From positions 1,116,001 through 1,180,000 of the forward strand of contig JAACJK010000109.1 of assembly GCA_013368325.1 (NCBI GenBank): a DNA stretch of 64,000 nucleotides. Reading direction: 5' to 3'. The stretch comes from Ephemerocybe angulata. Taxonomy: Eukaryota > Basidiomycota > Agaricomycetes > Agaricales > Psathyrellaceae. The position numbers were made by a program, and so were the translations under genes. Positions 10,953 to 22,850 of the stretch are shown here, piece after piece (the first letter of the stretch is position 1; each line of letters starts with the position of its first letter). The notes under the pieces were generated by a model. The model did not search any database, was not told the origin of the DNA, and saw only the letters and a program-made list of their open reading frames with translations.

Positions 10953-12359
10953 TCAATCCTCATTATTATTAGCATGTGATACGTGTTCTACCTCTCTCAA
11001 GGTCCTGAGAACTGCCCACTGTAGCCCCTGCGACTCCGCGTCGTACCACCAATTCAAAGCGATGGTCGTCTCGTCTGACTGCTCGACGTGATGCCACCAC
11101 CCAACTGGCAAGTACATAGCTTCCCCAGGTCGAACGGTTATATGAATAGGTTTGACCTCCGCTGGTAACGACTCTGAGAGGCTGTGGTCAGGCAGTGAGG
11201 ACCACCTCACTTGAGGCGTATCCACAGGTGACGGTGTGATTTCAAGTTTGCCGCTGGGCGTCGAACGAGTAAATTGAGCGTGAGGGTAGAACCGTTCTGT
11301 GAAGGGATATTCAACAAGGACTCTTCCTCCAATAAAGTCCTCAACAAACCTTTCAAAGACCACCCGTCCGTCGGTGGGATTAGTGTAAACCGTTTCTCGC
11401 CACGTACTACGAGATAAATGTTCTCGTACGGATCTAGCCCAACAATGTGCAAGGTGTGAATCAGTTGTCTACTGTTAGAAATCCAATCTTGAGCACCAAA
11501 ACGCACCGCTATGGATACTTGTAACGCTTTTACTATTACCAATCCATATGTTTACCGCCTCCGGCTGTCTTCCTGAGGAGATTTAGTATGAGGTTTTGTC
11601 GAGAGGGGAATTACACACCCAACGCCTCGCTGCACCAGTCAATCTCGCTCACTACGTCCGATCGAAGGAGATCAAACTCTGAAGCAGTGCCACCCTCTTC
11701 ATCTCCCGCAGAAAACAGGTTTCCATTTTGTGACTGCAGGTAGTATATATCACCATGGTCGCCTGATAAGAGAGCCCTGAAGTCAGCCAATTGTCCTAGC
11801 ACCTGGTAATGACCTACTCAACTCGAGTTGATCTGTTTCAGAAGGTTTTCCATCGACATAGTCTCCACAAGGGGTTCAACAAAGTAGTCAAGACCATCGG
11901 GTCCTTTGTGTATAGCGTCTGCACGACTACGACGCGCAGAGTATAGTTTATCAGTTGCTTGCCCGTACTCCACACACGGTTGAGGAAGTGAACGCACCCG
12001 TCCGGGGTTACAGCAACAGAGATAGTCTGCGTGCCCAGCTTCTTGATTAAATACTTGTCCGTCCAAAGGTTCACAGCGGGAACCTGCATCCCTGTTGGTA
12101 AAGACGTTTCCAAGTTCTCTTGGTATCACTGATAAACTTGGATGTCGCAGCCCTCACGTTTTATAAGAACCGGCCGAGAGATATGAACAAGGCGTGCAAA
12201 TTCCAAGGCAGATGGAGGCCCGGGAAGAACTTGTACATGAGTGCCGTTCATCTCTTGAAAATTGGATGAGTCTAAGTATCCGAGGGATATCTTGGGAAAG
12301 ATAGTACCGCGGTATTCCTCTGCGAGTAGTCGGATAGGATCTGCGGGTTTATCATTCAT
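10953..12359 (-). CDS. JMJD7-like JmjC 2-oxoglutarate/Fe(II) oxygenase
   Basis: Homologue of JMJD7, a JmjC enzyme described in animals as a lysyl (3S)-hydroxylase of the translation-factor GTPases DRG1/2. Spliced motifs in order: ARLVHISRPVLIKR, LWTDKYL, GTQTISVAVTPDG (split by an intron), YYLQSQNGNLFS, IDWCSEALG and VNIWIGNSKSVTSIH. The iron-binding H-x-D is HSD, reconstructed across an intron as HSDPYENIYLVV. The 2-oxoglutarate/distal-His region is YLPVGWWHHVEQ, followed by ALNWWYD. Several introns; roughly 370 aa. The ATG at 12359 is preferred, because the longer open frame upstream begins only with TTG. It diverges from ELG1, with 325 bp between starts. Confidence 0.82.
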
Positions 12360-12684
12360 GTTGCCAGTCGAAACGCGTCGCAGAGATATGTCAGTATAGT
12401 AGGAAAGGTTCAAGCGACCTTTTTCAGCAAGTAGGACCCAGAGTGTTAGGGCTCAGGTCACGGCTGGTCGCAAGCCTAACTTCAGAACGAAGCGCTCGTG
12501 TGGGACCTCGTGGGCACAGTTTGCCACCGGCATCTTCGGCAACTGGATTCTAAATTTAGCAACGCGTGACGACGTGACGGTTGGCAAGTCGCGTCGAACG
12601 CGGTCTCCGTGACATTCATTTGCTTCAACCACTTCCAGCACCGTCGCGTCCACTCTCCCTCCGAATTCGTCTTCACACTGCACC
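12360..12684. promoter_or_regulatory. Divergent promoter between JMJD7-like and ELG1 genes
   Basis: A 325-bp gap between two start codons on opposite strands. It must hold both promoters. No TATA box is evident, and no specific operator is recognised. Confidence 0.5.
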
Positions 12685-15668
12685 ATGGTTGAACGACAAA
12701 GGAAAACAGGGCCTAAGAATAAGAAGGACGGCAAGCCTGTGAGGATAGGCTGTGTTTTCGTCGATCTGGTGCTAAGCCTGAAACTTGTTCATCTCGTTTA
12801 GGTCGAGCCCACCAAACAGATGACAATCAAGGACATGTTCGCGGCAAGGATCGTTAAAGCACCCCCCTCGGTCATAACGCTTGAATCGTCGCCGGAGATT
12901 CTCGACGACACGCCTGTGATACCCACCGAGGGCACATCTACGGACGTAGCTCCCGTTGTCGATCACGACGACTATGCCGTTACAGTTAATGAAACCAGTG
13001 AGTCAATAAATTGACTATTGGGCAAGCTGTAATCATCAACTCGAACGTGGCAGAACGTACCCGTAGCACATCGGAGTTGAACGAAGCCCAACCACAGCCG
13101 CATGAACCCCAAACACCGCTGAACGCCCCCACCTCTTTGCCTGGGGATGACACTGCGATAGCCACAACTACCTCATCTGCGTCAGCCCTTGTTCAGAAAG
13201 TGGAAGGGATGACTCCATCGAAACCCATCGTCATCGATTCCTCTCCCGTGAAAGAACGCGTGTCCAAGCTTCTTCCGAAGCCTGGGGTTGTTCATCCCTT
13301 CTTCGTACCTAGAGGAAGTTCCACCAAACAGAAAGCACCCCAGAATCCCCAGAAGACGAAAGGCACTGTTGGGTGGTCAGCTCCATATCCCAGCTGTGTT
13401 TCGCAACATGTCAGGGGACCGCAAACCTTGGTCCCGATTTCTTCGGTCCAGGCGACATGTAGACCCTCCACATCGAGACACAACACCCGAGAGGAATCCG
13501 CGACACCAAGTTACGATTCACTGATACCTGGTCTTCACTCTCCTTATTTGGCGCTGAGTGACACCGATAAAGTTCACCCACAGGTCGACGAGGCTTTACC
13601 TTTGCAACAGTATGCCTCGACCATTCCAAGGGACCACTTGGCCCATCATCCCTCCATATCACGGCTTGTAGATCGATCACTCTCCGGGACTCTACCACAG
13701 TCGTCAAGCGGGCGCACCCTGGCAGATAAGTGGCGACCACGCTGCGCTGAAGAAGTGCTAGGGAATGAGGCAAGCGCTCGCTATCTGCGGAATTGGCTCC
13801 GGGCTCTTGAACTGCAGCTAGACGAGTCTGGAGACACACCGCCGGTTGCAGAGCGGCCGACGAAGAAAGATAACAAGGCTGTACCGAACAAGACCAGGAA
13901 ACGACCTCGAGTCATTACCGAAGTCGTCAGGCCACGCTACAGGAAGCGTATGAAGACCGACTCGGATGATGAAGATGATAGCTGGATCGTGGATGATGAA
14001 GAGGAGGAGGAGGAAGAGGCATACTGCTCTTCCCATTACACATCGGATTTCGACGGCGAACCCCAGCCAACCCCATCCTCTCCTTTTGCATCGACATCTT
14101 CTATCCCGGACACTGGCGCAGATGTACTATCGAACCTACCTGACGAGCCGCCCCAGGACCTTGGTGAACTCCACAATACCATTTTGCTGGTGGGGCCCCC
14201 AGGATCTGGCAAAACGGCGTGCGTATATGCCTGCGCCGAGGAATTAGGCTGGGAGGCGTTCGAGGTATACCCTGGGATCGGCAAACGAAACGGCACAAGC
14301 GTTGAAAACCTCGTGGGCGAAGTTGGCAAAAACCACCTCGTCCGTCAGCGGCCTCACGGTCGCCACGACTTCTTCAGGTTTAGTTCTCCTTCCAAACGAA
14401 AACAGGGTCTCAACTCAAAGTCCGAGCCGGACTCTAAATACGACAGAAGCAGCTTTCCACCGAACTCGGATGTGGAGGTGGAGATCGAAGATTCAGTGCA
14501 CGATCGGGTACCTTCATTAGCCCAGTCGTTAATCTTGTTGGAAGAGGTTGATATCCTGTTCAGGGAGGATGGCCGCTTTTGGGAGGTTGTCAAACAGGTC
14601 ATCAAGGACTGCAAGAGGCCCATTATCTTGACTTGCAATGGTCTGTTTCCTTAATATCTGTTTCCTTCCATCCGATTTATGATTTGTTCCTTAGACATCT
14701 CACTGGTTCCGCTCGCCGACTTGCCATTGCAGCGTGTCCTCCGATTCGACGCGTGTGCATCGGACCTGCTGACGTCCTATCTTCAAGGCATATGTTGCGC
14801 AGAAGGCCGATCTGTTGACCGTATGGCACTCACTCGTTGTATTGCATCGCGGGAAGGTCAAGATCCAACTAAAAGATCTGGACACGTTTTCGACCTTCGC
14901 CGGGCTATTCATTCACTCGATCTTGCGTTAATGACAGGATTTGCGCAGCTCAAGCTCGACACCGAACCGTCGGAACCAACCTTAGATTCTGAGCCGGCGA
15001 CCTGTTCCTCGTCGGGGCTAGGGTATGAAGAGACGCGGAAAGAAGAATTGGAACGATGCAGAAAGATGGACCGTGCCACTGATATCGCATCCTTTCTTGA
15101 TAGCGAGCTGTCGCGAAACGCGCTTGATCGTCCGGTGGTTCGTTTCTTTCCAAGCTTTTCTTTAAAAAGAGGGTGCTTATAATTCTTATAGGCAATTGAG
15201 ATCGAAAGTCTGGGTCCTACAAACGACGACGAGATGGGGCACCCCATTTTGAACGACACGCGACTGGATGCTTCGCTGCCGAGTACGTATACTCGAGACA
15301 TCGAAATTGAAGAGATCGTTAGGGATCGAACGCGACCACGACTTTCAGACGCGGCCGAAGAACGGCCATTGGCCATAGCACGAAACCACTTTCTCACTCA
15401 GTATCGATATGTGCTCCAGGACGTTGTTCCGTCGCGGGTGTGGGCGTCGCTCGAACAGGCACATTTATTCACGGACTACGCGCCGTTCATCAAACAAGTC
15501 GCGGAAGCGGACGATGCGCAGGCGGTTGCTCTGGTCCAGCAGGCACAGGAGCGACGGGGAAGGCAGACACGGAACAGTGCGCTGAGCTCGTATATTCGGA
15601 CATTAGATCTAAGTGAAGAAGGGAGCCAGGGTCTTGCAGAGATATGTTTTCGAGATTTAGATTTTTAA
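12685..15668 (+). CDS. ELG1: ELG1/ATAD5-like AAA+ PCNA unloader
   Basis: Large subunit of the alternative RFC-like complex that unloads (SUMO-)PCNA after replication and protects telomere length and genome stability. Exons 12685-12738, 12802-12997, 13054-14640, 14695-15134 and 15192-15668 give 917 aa. Near residue 23 is QMTIKDMF, which fits a degenerate PIP box. SVITLESS and KPIVIDSS resemble SUMO-interacting motifs. The ATAD5 signature [19 protein letters not shown] is followed by Walker [27 protein letters not shown] and VGEVGKNH. Walker B is [11 protein letters not shown], then RPIILTCND. The C-terminal third is the less conserved lid and collar. An acidic EEEEEE stretch precedes the ATPase. 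Confidence 0.9.
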
Positions 15669-15840
15669 TTTAATTGCAGTTGTTTATACGTCCCGAGGCA
15701 ATATAACCCGATTTGCTCAATGCACGCGAGAGCCATATTTGTCGTGCATCTCCCCTTCCAATTCAACATCTCAAATCCCGGCTCTGCGTCTTCCTCGTCG
15801 TCACCGAAATTTGTTGTCGTCCCCGTCGTCGTTCGCAAGA

Positions 15841-17730
15841 ATGAACGACTCTGCAACGTTGCACCAACACTCCTTTGCGTCGCCTCCGAAACAAATTTCC
15901 TTCAGCCCACAGCAACGCGACGCGGGCTCTAACAAGTCCCCAACGTCTACTCTCGCTTCTCTCGAGTTCCTGCAGAACCAGCGACGGGGGTCTATCACGG
16001 ACCCCTCCTTGCATGCTGCTTCAACCCACACCAGTAATATCAAACTCAACACGAACGCTTACCGGCAACCACCAGAACAGCCAGGCGCGGCGTCCGCTGC
16101 CCCCTCTCCCCACGACACTGGCTACAAATCCCTCATGTCCGAATCTCGCCCAGTCTCGCCTTACGTCTTTGGCGATGCCACCCCCCAGCCCGTCGAGCAT
16201 GGCTCCCAAATACATAAGCTACTACGTTCCCCCTCTGAAGACCAGAAGGGTCCTCGCGCTGCATCATCCACCCCTCACGAACCCCAAGACTCTTCACGAA
16301 ACTATCCAGGTACGCCCGGCTATATTCTCCGTGCTCTTCAATCTCAGTATTCCTCATATATATTTCCGTGTTCGTCATTTTTTGCAGAAGCTAATCATAT
16401 GAATGGCGATCATGAACGCCAGGACGCGTTCAACCGTCGGAGTCGGGAACCCTTTGACTTGTCCATGCGTCGACATTCGATTGCCGCTGGCTCACCCGGG
16501 GCTATTACCCTCCCCCACCTCTCCGCTACACAAGGTATCAAGAGGAAGTTGTCCACGGACCGTTCTATATTTCTCCCAGTGGGAGAGGAAATCGACCCCC
16601 AGCTTGTTGGACCTGGCGTCCCAAGCATCATGGAGGTGGACTCCGAGGCACCTGCACCGAAGCGGCGAGGTTCTACTATCGACACCCAGCGGATAGCTCA
16701 GCTTAGCTTGGAAGACCGCCGCAATTCAGTTGACTCTCGCATTTCTCCGTGGGGCCTTCTGAACGAACGTCGGGACTCTGCACCCGCACTTCTGCCCCCT
16801 ATGCCCGGCTTCGCGCAGGTTCTCAGCCCGAACGAACCTAAGCAACTACCCGGAAACATGGCGTCCTTTGCCTGGGACCCACCCCTCCAACCTATGCCGA
16901 ACGAAGGGGAGCACCACATCAGCCGACCCTTCGACCCTACACACCACATGAATATGATTCCCCCGATGAACTTCCCTCCTGACCGTCGCATGTCAGTACC
17001 AGACACGTTGACGAACCCTCCTGTCCCTCCTTCACGTGTCATGCGTTCGAGGTCGCGTCCCCCGTCTCGTCAAGACACGGGGACAAGCTCTGGCCCCAAC
17101 TCCGCACACGAAGATGCCATGGGAGGTCCGAACTCGAAAGGCAACAAGGAGAGTGTCACGCCTTACTCTCGGTCACCAGAGCTCAGGGTCTCGCACAAGC
17201 TGGCCGAGCGGAAACGTCGAAAGGAAATGAAAGAGCTGTTTGATGACCTACGAGATCAGCTGCCACAGGATCGTGGGATGAAGGCGAGCAAATGGGAGAT
17301 TCTAACTAAGGGTAAGTCTCTCTTTTACGACACCCATTGAGCATATGGTGACCGTCGACATCTAGCTATTGAGTTCGTTGGCGACTTGAAAGCCCAGAAT
17401 CAATCAATGTCTTCAGAAATTGATCTTTTGCGACGGGAGAACGACTCATTACGTCAAGGCAATATACCTTCTTTCTCCCAACCAAATGGCCCTCCCCCTC
17501 CCCAACATACACAGAATCCATATGGACAGATACCACCTATTTCTTCGCAATTTCCGCATCTCCCGCCGGCTAACTCTCAGCAGCGGCCACAGCAACCTCC
17601 GCAGACTATCCTTCCCCCTATCACGCCTCACCACCCTTCTACTTCCAACGTCAACCAACTCATCAACCAAAATGGGCACCACCGAGCCGACGCCGCCCCT
17701 CCTCCTCCTCACGCCTCACCTACATCATGA
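15841..17730 (+). CDS. bHLH transcription factor
   Basis: Exons 15841-16309, 16388-17311 and 17366-17730 give 585 aa. The long N-terminal region is Ser/Pro-rich and disordered, with an early [13 protein letters not shown] patch and RRGS and RRHS possible kinase sites. The basic helix-loop-helix covers about residues 445-500: [17 protein letters not shown], then the loop [12 protein letters not shown], then [15 protein letters not shown]. It has the H, E, R positions of E-box-binding class B factors. Helix 2 spans an intron and runs into a short coiled coil. The tail is Pro/Gln/His-rich, like an activation region. A long reading frame continues upstream of 15841 but without another ATG in good context. 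The specific regulator is not identifiable. Confidence 0.85.
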
Positions 17731-18218
17731 TGTTTCCCCTATTCTTTATCATACGGGTTTGAGCTGTCAAGATTTTTTGGTAACCATTTTCTTGGGATTC
17801 GACGCCTTCGACGTTCCTCATGCTGTTGCAACTATTATGTACATACCAGTCCACAATGCAAACGGACATTTAACAGTCATCCAAACGGACATTAGAGGGA
17901 GTTGGAAGAGCGGACCCGGCGGCGCAACCCCTATTGATGCCCAGCTTAAGGGATCGACAGGGGCTGTGCTGTCCAGTTTTATTTACGCTTGTTCGTTATC
18001 AAGGCCATCGTCAACAATAGCAAATGATGGCCACAGCAGAGGCGGCGCATTCGTCATGGCTTTGTCTTCACCATTGTTCTTCACTTCTTAATTGAAGTAT
18101 CGAATAACACTCGTCCACTTTCTCTCCTTCCCATACCCCTACCGCCGCATAGACCGTAAGAAACGCTTGACAACGACGACATTCTTAGCGACGCTCTCCC
18201 ACAGCCCCACTCAGAACC
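17731..18218. other. Intergenic between bHLH and TFIIF genes
   Basis: About 490 bp containing the bHLH 3' end and TFIIF promoter. Open frames crossing it lack family features. Nothing else is seen. Confidence 0.5.
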
Positions 18219-20396
18219 ATGGCCCCCAAAGCGCATTCAATGTCTCTACTCTTCCACCCGAAGAAGAAGCAGAACAAGTCAAATGGAGTCAGTGGACCTG
18301 TAGGACGTCCGACTCGAAAGCAGGAAGCGCCAGTTCCAGCCCATGGACAGCCCAGGGCACCACCCTTGGCCAGCGCCGCTTCGACGTCCAGCGTAAAGGA
18401 CGAGGCAGACGAGGTCTTCCAACTCCCTAATACCCCATACTCAGAGTTTCGAATCCTCTCATCGAAGCTGCAAGGGTGGAAGTACGACGTGATGAAGTTC
18501 GACTCGAGGAAACCTGTGGACATCATGAAGTGGAGGCCCCCGATCAAGCTGAACAGGAAGGATTTGAGGAAAGACGACATCGCGAACATACCGGCAGAGC
18601 CTCAGGCTGTGGGACCGATGTTGGGACCGGATGGGAAACCAGTCATCGGTATGGATGGGAGGATGGTGATGGTCGATGCAGAGGGCAGGCCTATCCATGG
18701 AGACAGTGGCGGTGCGTCAGGCTCGGCGAAGGACAAGGGCAAAGGGAACGCGGCAGGAGGGCGCAAGCGGTTCCAGAAGAAGACGAGGCAGGTGTTCCTG
18801 GTGCCGGACGAGGTTCGCCAGCTGCGGAAAGAGGAGAGGTACCCCTGGGTCATGGAGGATTCTCCGGATTCGAAAGAAGAGTCATGGGTAGGGCACTTGG
18901 AGGAAGTTTCAAAAGCGGAGACCCATGGATTCTTTATGCCTGCCGCCAACGACGCATTCAAGTTCGTTCCGGCACATCGGTGGTATAAATTCCAGAAGAA
19001 ACTCAAGCATGACCTGCCAACGGCCACAGCAGAGATGGAAAGCTTGGTGTGTCTTCAACCCTAGTTGTATCTATTTCATGAAGCTGAGTACGTGGCGCAG
19101 TACACACAAAGTCAGAAGAAGGACCCACAAGCCTGGCTTGCCACCTTCAATGGTGGAAGAGGTGCCTCCTCTGCGACGGCCGCTTTGTTCAAGCAAGAAG
19201 GGGAAACGAAGCCTAATATCAATGATGGTCAAAGCTTGGGTCCTGGTGGAAGGAAGCTCAAAACTGTCGATAGCGGTGCAGGCGGACTCTTTGATGATGA
19301 TGACGACGACGATTCTCGCAAACGTAGGGCGAAGGAGCTCGGTGGAGAGGGAGATTTGGACGAGCAGGTGTACGAGGAAGACTTCGCTGATGACGAGGAG
19401 CATATGAATGTTGACGAGGGTGAGGATGAGGAACAGAAAGAGATCGAGGTGAGCTTGACAATGGGAAAGGCGATTCAGTATTAACACATCATTCGCCTTC
19501 AGGAGCGCTTAAAGCGCGAGTACCAACGTGCCAACAAGCAGAATGAAACGGGGATGGATGAGCATGACGACGACGAAGATAACAATCCCAAGAATAAGCA
19601 GCAGAAGGCTTTGGAAAAAATGATTAAGCACCATGAGGGCAACAACGCGTATGAGTCTGACGAGGAGATGAATCCCTATGCCAGCTCGGTACGCCTTCTG
19701 CATTGTTTGTTTCAATCGCGTGGTTTTCTGACCGTCGAGTAGGCAGAGGAAGAGGAAGAGGAACCAGAACCTGTTCATACTGGACCTGCTATAATTCAGC
19801 CCCCAGCCCCGCCTCAGAACGATGCTGCCAAATCACCAACATCCACACCAAAGCCTCCTGCCGTCGTACCCCATTCTGCTTCCAATTCTCGAGCCACTTC
19901 CCCTCTCGCCTCACCAAGTCTGGGGGGCCACTCGCTGATGGCGAAGAGAGCGACAAGCCCCAAGATTCCTAAGGCAAAGATCCCAGGGGCATCAGCAGGG
20001 AGCCGAGGAAACTCACCTTCAGGCAGTCGTGCCAATAGCCCAACGCCCAGTCGTGCGACGAGTCCGCTTGCCAACTCAGCGAATGGCGACGCTTTGAAGG
20101 GCAATAAACGCAAGGCCGACGATTCACCAACATCGCCCTCAACAAACGGAACCAATGGCGTGCCCAAACCGAAGAAAAAGAAGGTGGGCACGGCCACCCA
20201 GGTTTCAGCTGCAGAACTCGAAGCGCTGCTTATCACCTGGTTGAAAAACACTCCAAATGCGACCACGAGGGACTGCATCCAGCATTTCAACTCCTATCTC
20301 ACTGATGCGGGAAGGAAGGTTGAGTTCTCTGGAATGGTCAAGCGGGTAGCGCTGCTGAAGAATGGTGTACTTGGTCTCCGCCCTGGCCTTGGTTAG
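18219..20396 (+). CDS. TFG1: TFIIF alpha subunit (RAP74/Tfg1)
   Basis: Large subunit of the general transcription factor TFIIF, which binds RNA polymerase II and stabilises the preinitiation complex. Exons 18219-19046, 19101-19448, 19503-19688 and 19743-20396 give 671 aa; all three introns are exactly 54 nt. The N-terminal dimerisation region has YSEFRILSSKLQGWKYDVMKF-type sequence, KRFQKKTRQVFLVPDE, RYPWVMED and HRWYKFQKKL. A long acidic/charged middle follows, then a Ser/Pro linker. The conserved C-terminal winged helix is ELEALLITWLKNTPNATTR through FSGMVKRVALLKNGVL. The first intron must end at the CAG at 19098-19100; the alternative 18-nt intron is too short to splice. Confidence 0.92.
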
Positions 20397-21285
20397 GATC
20401 CTGAATCGGCCATATACGAACTGTGCTGTCTGTCCATGCCAATCGCCTGATTTTAGCTCGTTCTATTTCTGTGTTATCGTGCTCTACCTTCACGATGTAT
20501 ATTTGGCGTGCCGAAAAACGGCGGCTCGTTTCTTCTATTTTTACGGGGTTGTACATAACGTACACAGATTTTTGCCAATGTAATGAGGCTTGACGGCAAG
20601 GACGGCTGAAAGCAAGGACCAATGAACAAAGCGTCCAATCTCACAAAAAATGAGACAAGATCGGCACAGAATCGGCATGACCGGGGTTTCCGGAACCCGC
20701 TCTCCCTAGTTCCGACACGCTCATCCTCAAACACACACCGCACTCAACTCCATCCTGCCGTTAACGGTCACTGTGCAGCTTCCGACCAATCCGGAAACAC
20801 GAAAGCCTCATGGCAGAGCGACGAGAGCGACCTTGTGTACCCGTCTTGTGGCTATGTTAGATTCAGGAGCCAAGTTCAAGCACAAAGCGCCTGGGATCTC
20901 TCTTGACTCACTCTTGTTTTCCGATACGCTTTGACCAACTTGACTCCATACAGACTCAATACAGACGGCTTATTATTGTGCCCTCTGAAGCTCCATGACT
21001 GGCAACAAATCTCCTGCAGGCGAACCCACGGCGGCTGTTCACAGGGCCATCTGTGGGCGGTATCCCCGGGGGAAGTTTGACACACCATGTCACTGATAAT
21101 GATTTACTAAACTCGGTTCAAGTTGAATTGCGTTTTCGCGTGCTGTGTCTCTGACCTTGCTCTTTGCCTTCTCCCGTTTCATATTCTATTAAAGGGCGTC
21201 AGGTCGGATTTCTGTTCCTTCCCCTCCCTTCCGCTCTCCGTATCTATCTCTATCCTCCCTCCCGTCCGTCTGTTGGGTGCCCAAC
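20397..21285. other. Intergenic upstream of chitin deacetylase
   Basis: About 890 bp. Short frames on both strands have no recognisable domain or splice support. The last 150 bp are C/T-rich, likely the promoter and 5' leader of the chitin deacetylase gene. Confidence 0.5.
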
Positions 21286-22850
21286 ATGCTCTTCTCGTCA
21301 CTACTCGTGCTGGCTGTTGCACCCTTCATCCATGCCGCCTCTGTGCCTGTAACGAACCACGATCACGACCACACCCATGTTGAACGCGTGGCTCTGCCAA
21401 AGCGATGGTACCATGCTGAGGGGCATCCGGTGCACGACCTCTTCAAACGTGGACCCGGAGACGACGGAGAGACGCGCCCGGCAGTGGGCTCGCAGGGTAA
21501 GTCTTTACTCGAAAGCTCGGCGGGCCGCCACTGATTCTGGTCACCTACCATCAGCTTGGCTCGACCAGTTCCCAGCTCAGCGCCCCGACGTTAGCCAGCT
21601 ACCTGCTGCATGGACTGCCGCGTTAGACGCTGCTGTCAAAGCTGGCAAAATTCCCAACATCCCGATCCCAACTGGCACGGGTAGTACGAACCCTGTGTAC
21701 CCGGCTGGTGCCAATCCCATGAGCCCTGAGATCTGCTCTGCGACTTACAAGTGCAGGAACAAGGAAGATATCTGGGATGCGCCCGATGGTGTCTTCGCCA
21801 GCTCATTCGACGATGGTCCGCAGCCTGTGAGTTTTCCGACCTCTCGTTCTCGTTCGCTGCTTACAGTGGTATCGAAAAAGTCCACAGCGGGTCTAGTGCA
21901 ATTCCTGCAGTCCAACGATGTCAAGACGACACATTTCATGATCGGTATCAACATCAGGGCTAACCCCCAGTTGTTCCTCCAAGCATTCAATGCAGGCCAC
22001 GATATTGCCGTCCACACATATAACCACCCCTACATGACGACGTTGTCCAACCAGGAGGTTCTCGCGCAACTTGGGTGGACTATGCAAATCATCCACGAAT
22101 CCACTGGAGGGCGCCTCCCTCGCTATTGGAGACCGCCTTATGGAGACTCTGACGAGCGCGTTCGTGCCATTGCTGGTGAAGTAAGTGTCCACCTCCATCA
22201 GAACTATAACAAGTCTAATGATGGTAATTATAGATCTTCGGCTTGGAAACTGTCATTTGGAATCAGGAGTATGCCCTCTCCCATTGTTCCTTTGTATATT
22301 CGTTGCTAATGAGATTGTATCACAGCACCATAGACTGGGGTATGAGCACGGGTATCACAAAGCCTGAAGACGTCGCTAGTCATTTGCAGCAATGGATTTC
22401 GGGTCAGTTCTATCTTTGTTACATTGAATTGGTATCTGACAGGTCGTACCATTAGGCCCCAAGTCTCCTGGTTTGGTTATTCTGGAACACGAGATCAGCG
22501 ACTTGTCCGTTGGCGCATTTATCACTGCTTTCCCCCTCATCGCGCAAAACGGTTGGAAGTTCATGTCCTTGGCGGAAACTTTCGGCGACAGCCCATATCT
22601 CAATGCCGATAGCAGCACGTCTGCCACCGTTACGAAGGCGTCCATCCTCGATGGGGGAGACGCAACGAGCAGCTCGTCTTCTAGTTCAACCTCCGCGACG
22701 ACCACGAGCTCATCCACGTCGACGAGCAGTACTCCAACTCCTACGATCAAGACTAACGCCACTAAGAACGCAGGGATGAAGGTTCAGCAGTCATATTACT
22801 GGACAGCCTCGCTTGTTCTCGCGGGCGTCATTGCAGGCTCATTGTTGTAG
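21286..22850 (+). CDS. GPI-type chitin deacetylase (CE4, NodB domain)
   Basis: Secreted, cell-wall enzyme that removes acetyl groups from chitin to give chitosan. A signal peptide covers about residues 1-18 (MLFSSLLVLAVAPFIHA). The NodB domain shows motif 1 SFDDGPQP (general base and metal Asp), motif 2 HTYNHPYMT (metal His pair), motif 3 RYWRPPYGDSD, motif 4 TIDWG, and a motif-5 variant LEHEIS. At least six short introns; one separates exon 1 (21286-21496, ending CAG G) from AWLDQF. The C-terminal 70 residues are a Ser/Thr-rich stalk followed by a hydrophobic tail (SLVLAGVIAGSLL), which fits GPI anchoring. The ATG at 21286 starts the signal peptide; an upstream GTG is not needed. Confidence 0.9.

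Noticed and set aside
16310..16387. Uninterrupted reading through the first bHLH intron
   Set aside because: The frame stays open, but donor and acceptor are good and the retained peptide is hydrophobic and unlike its surroundings.
18602..19027. 141-codon antisense frame in the TFIIF gene
   Set aside because: It is the complement of a conserved TFIIF coding exon; GC-rich coding DNA commonly opens a shadow frame.
19047..19064. An 18-nt intron in TFIIF (gtgtgt to cctag)
   Set aside because: Too short to splice; a 54-nt intron ending at 19100 keeps the frame and matches the other introns of the gene.
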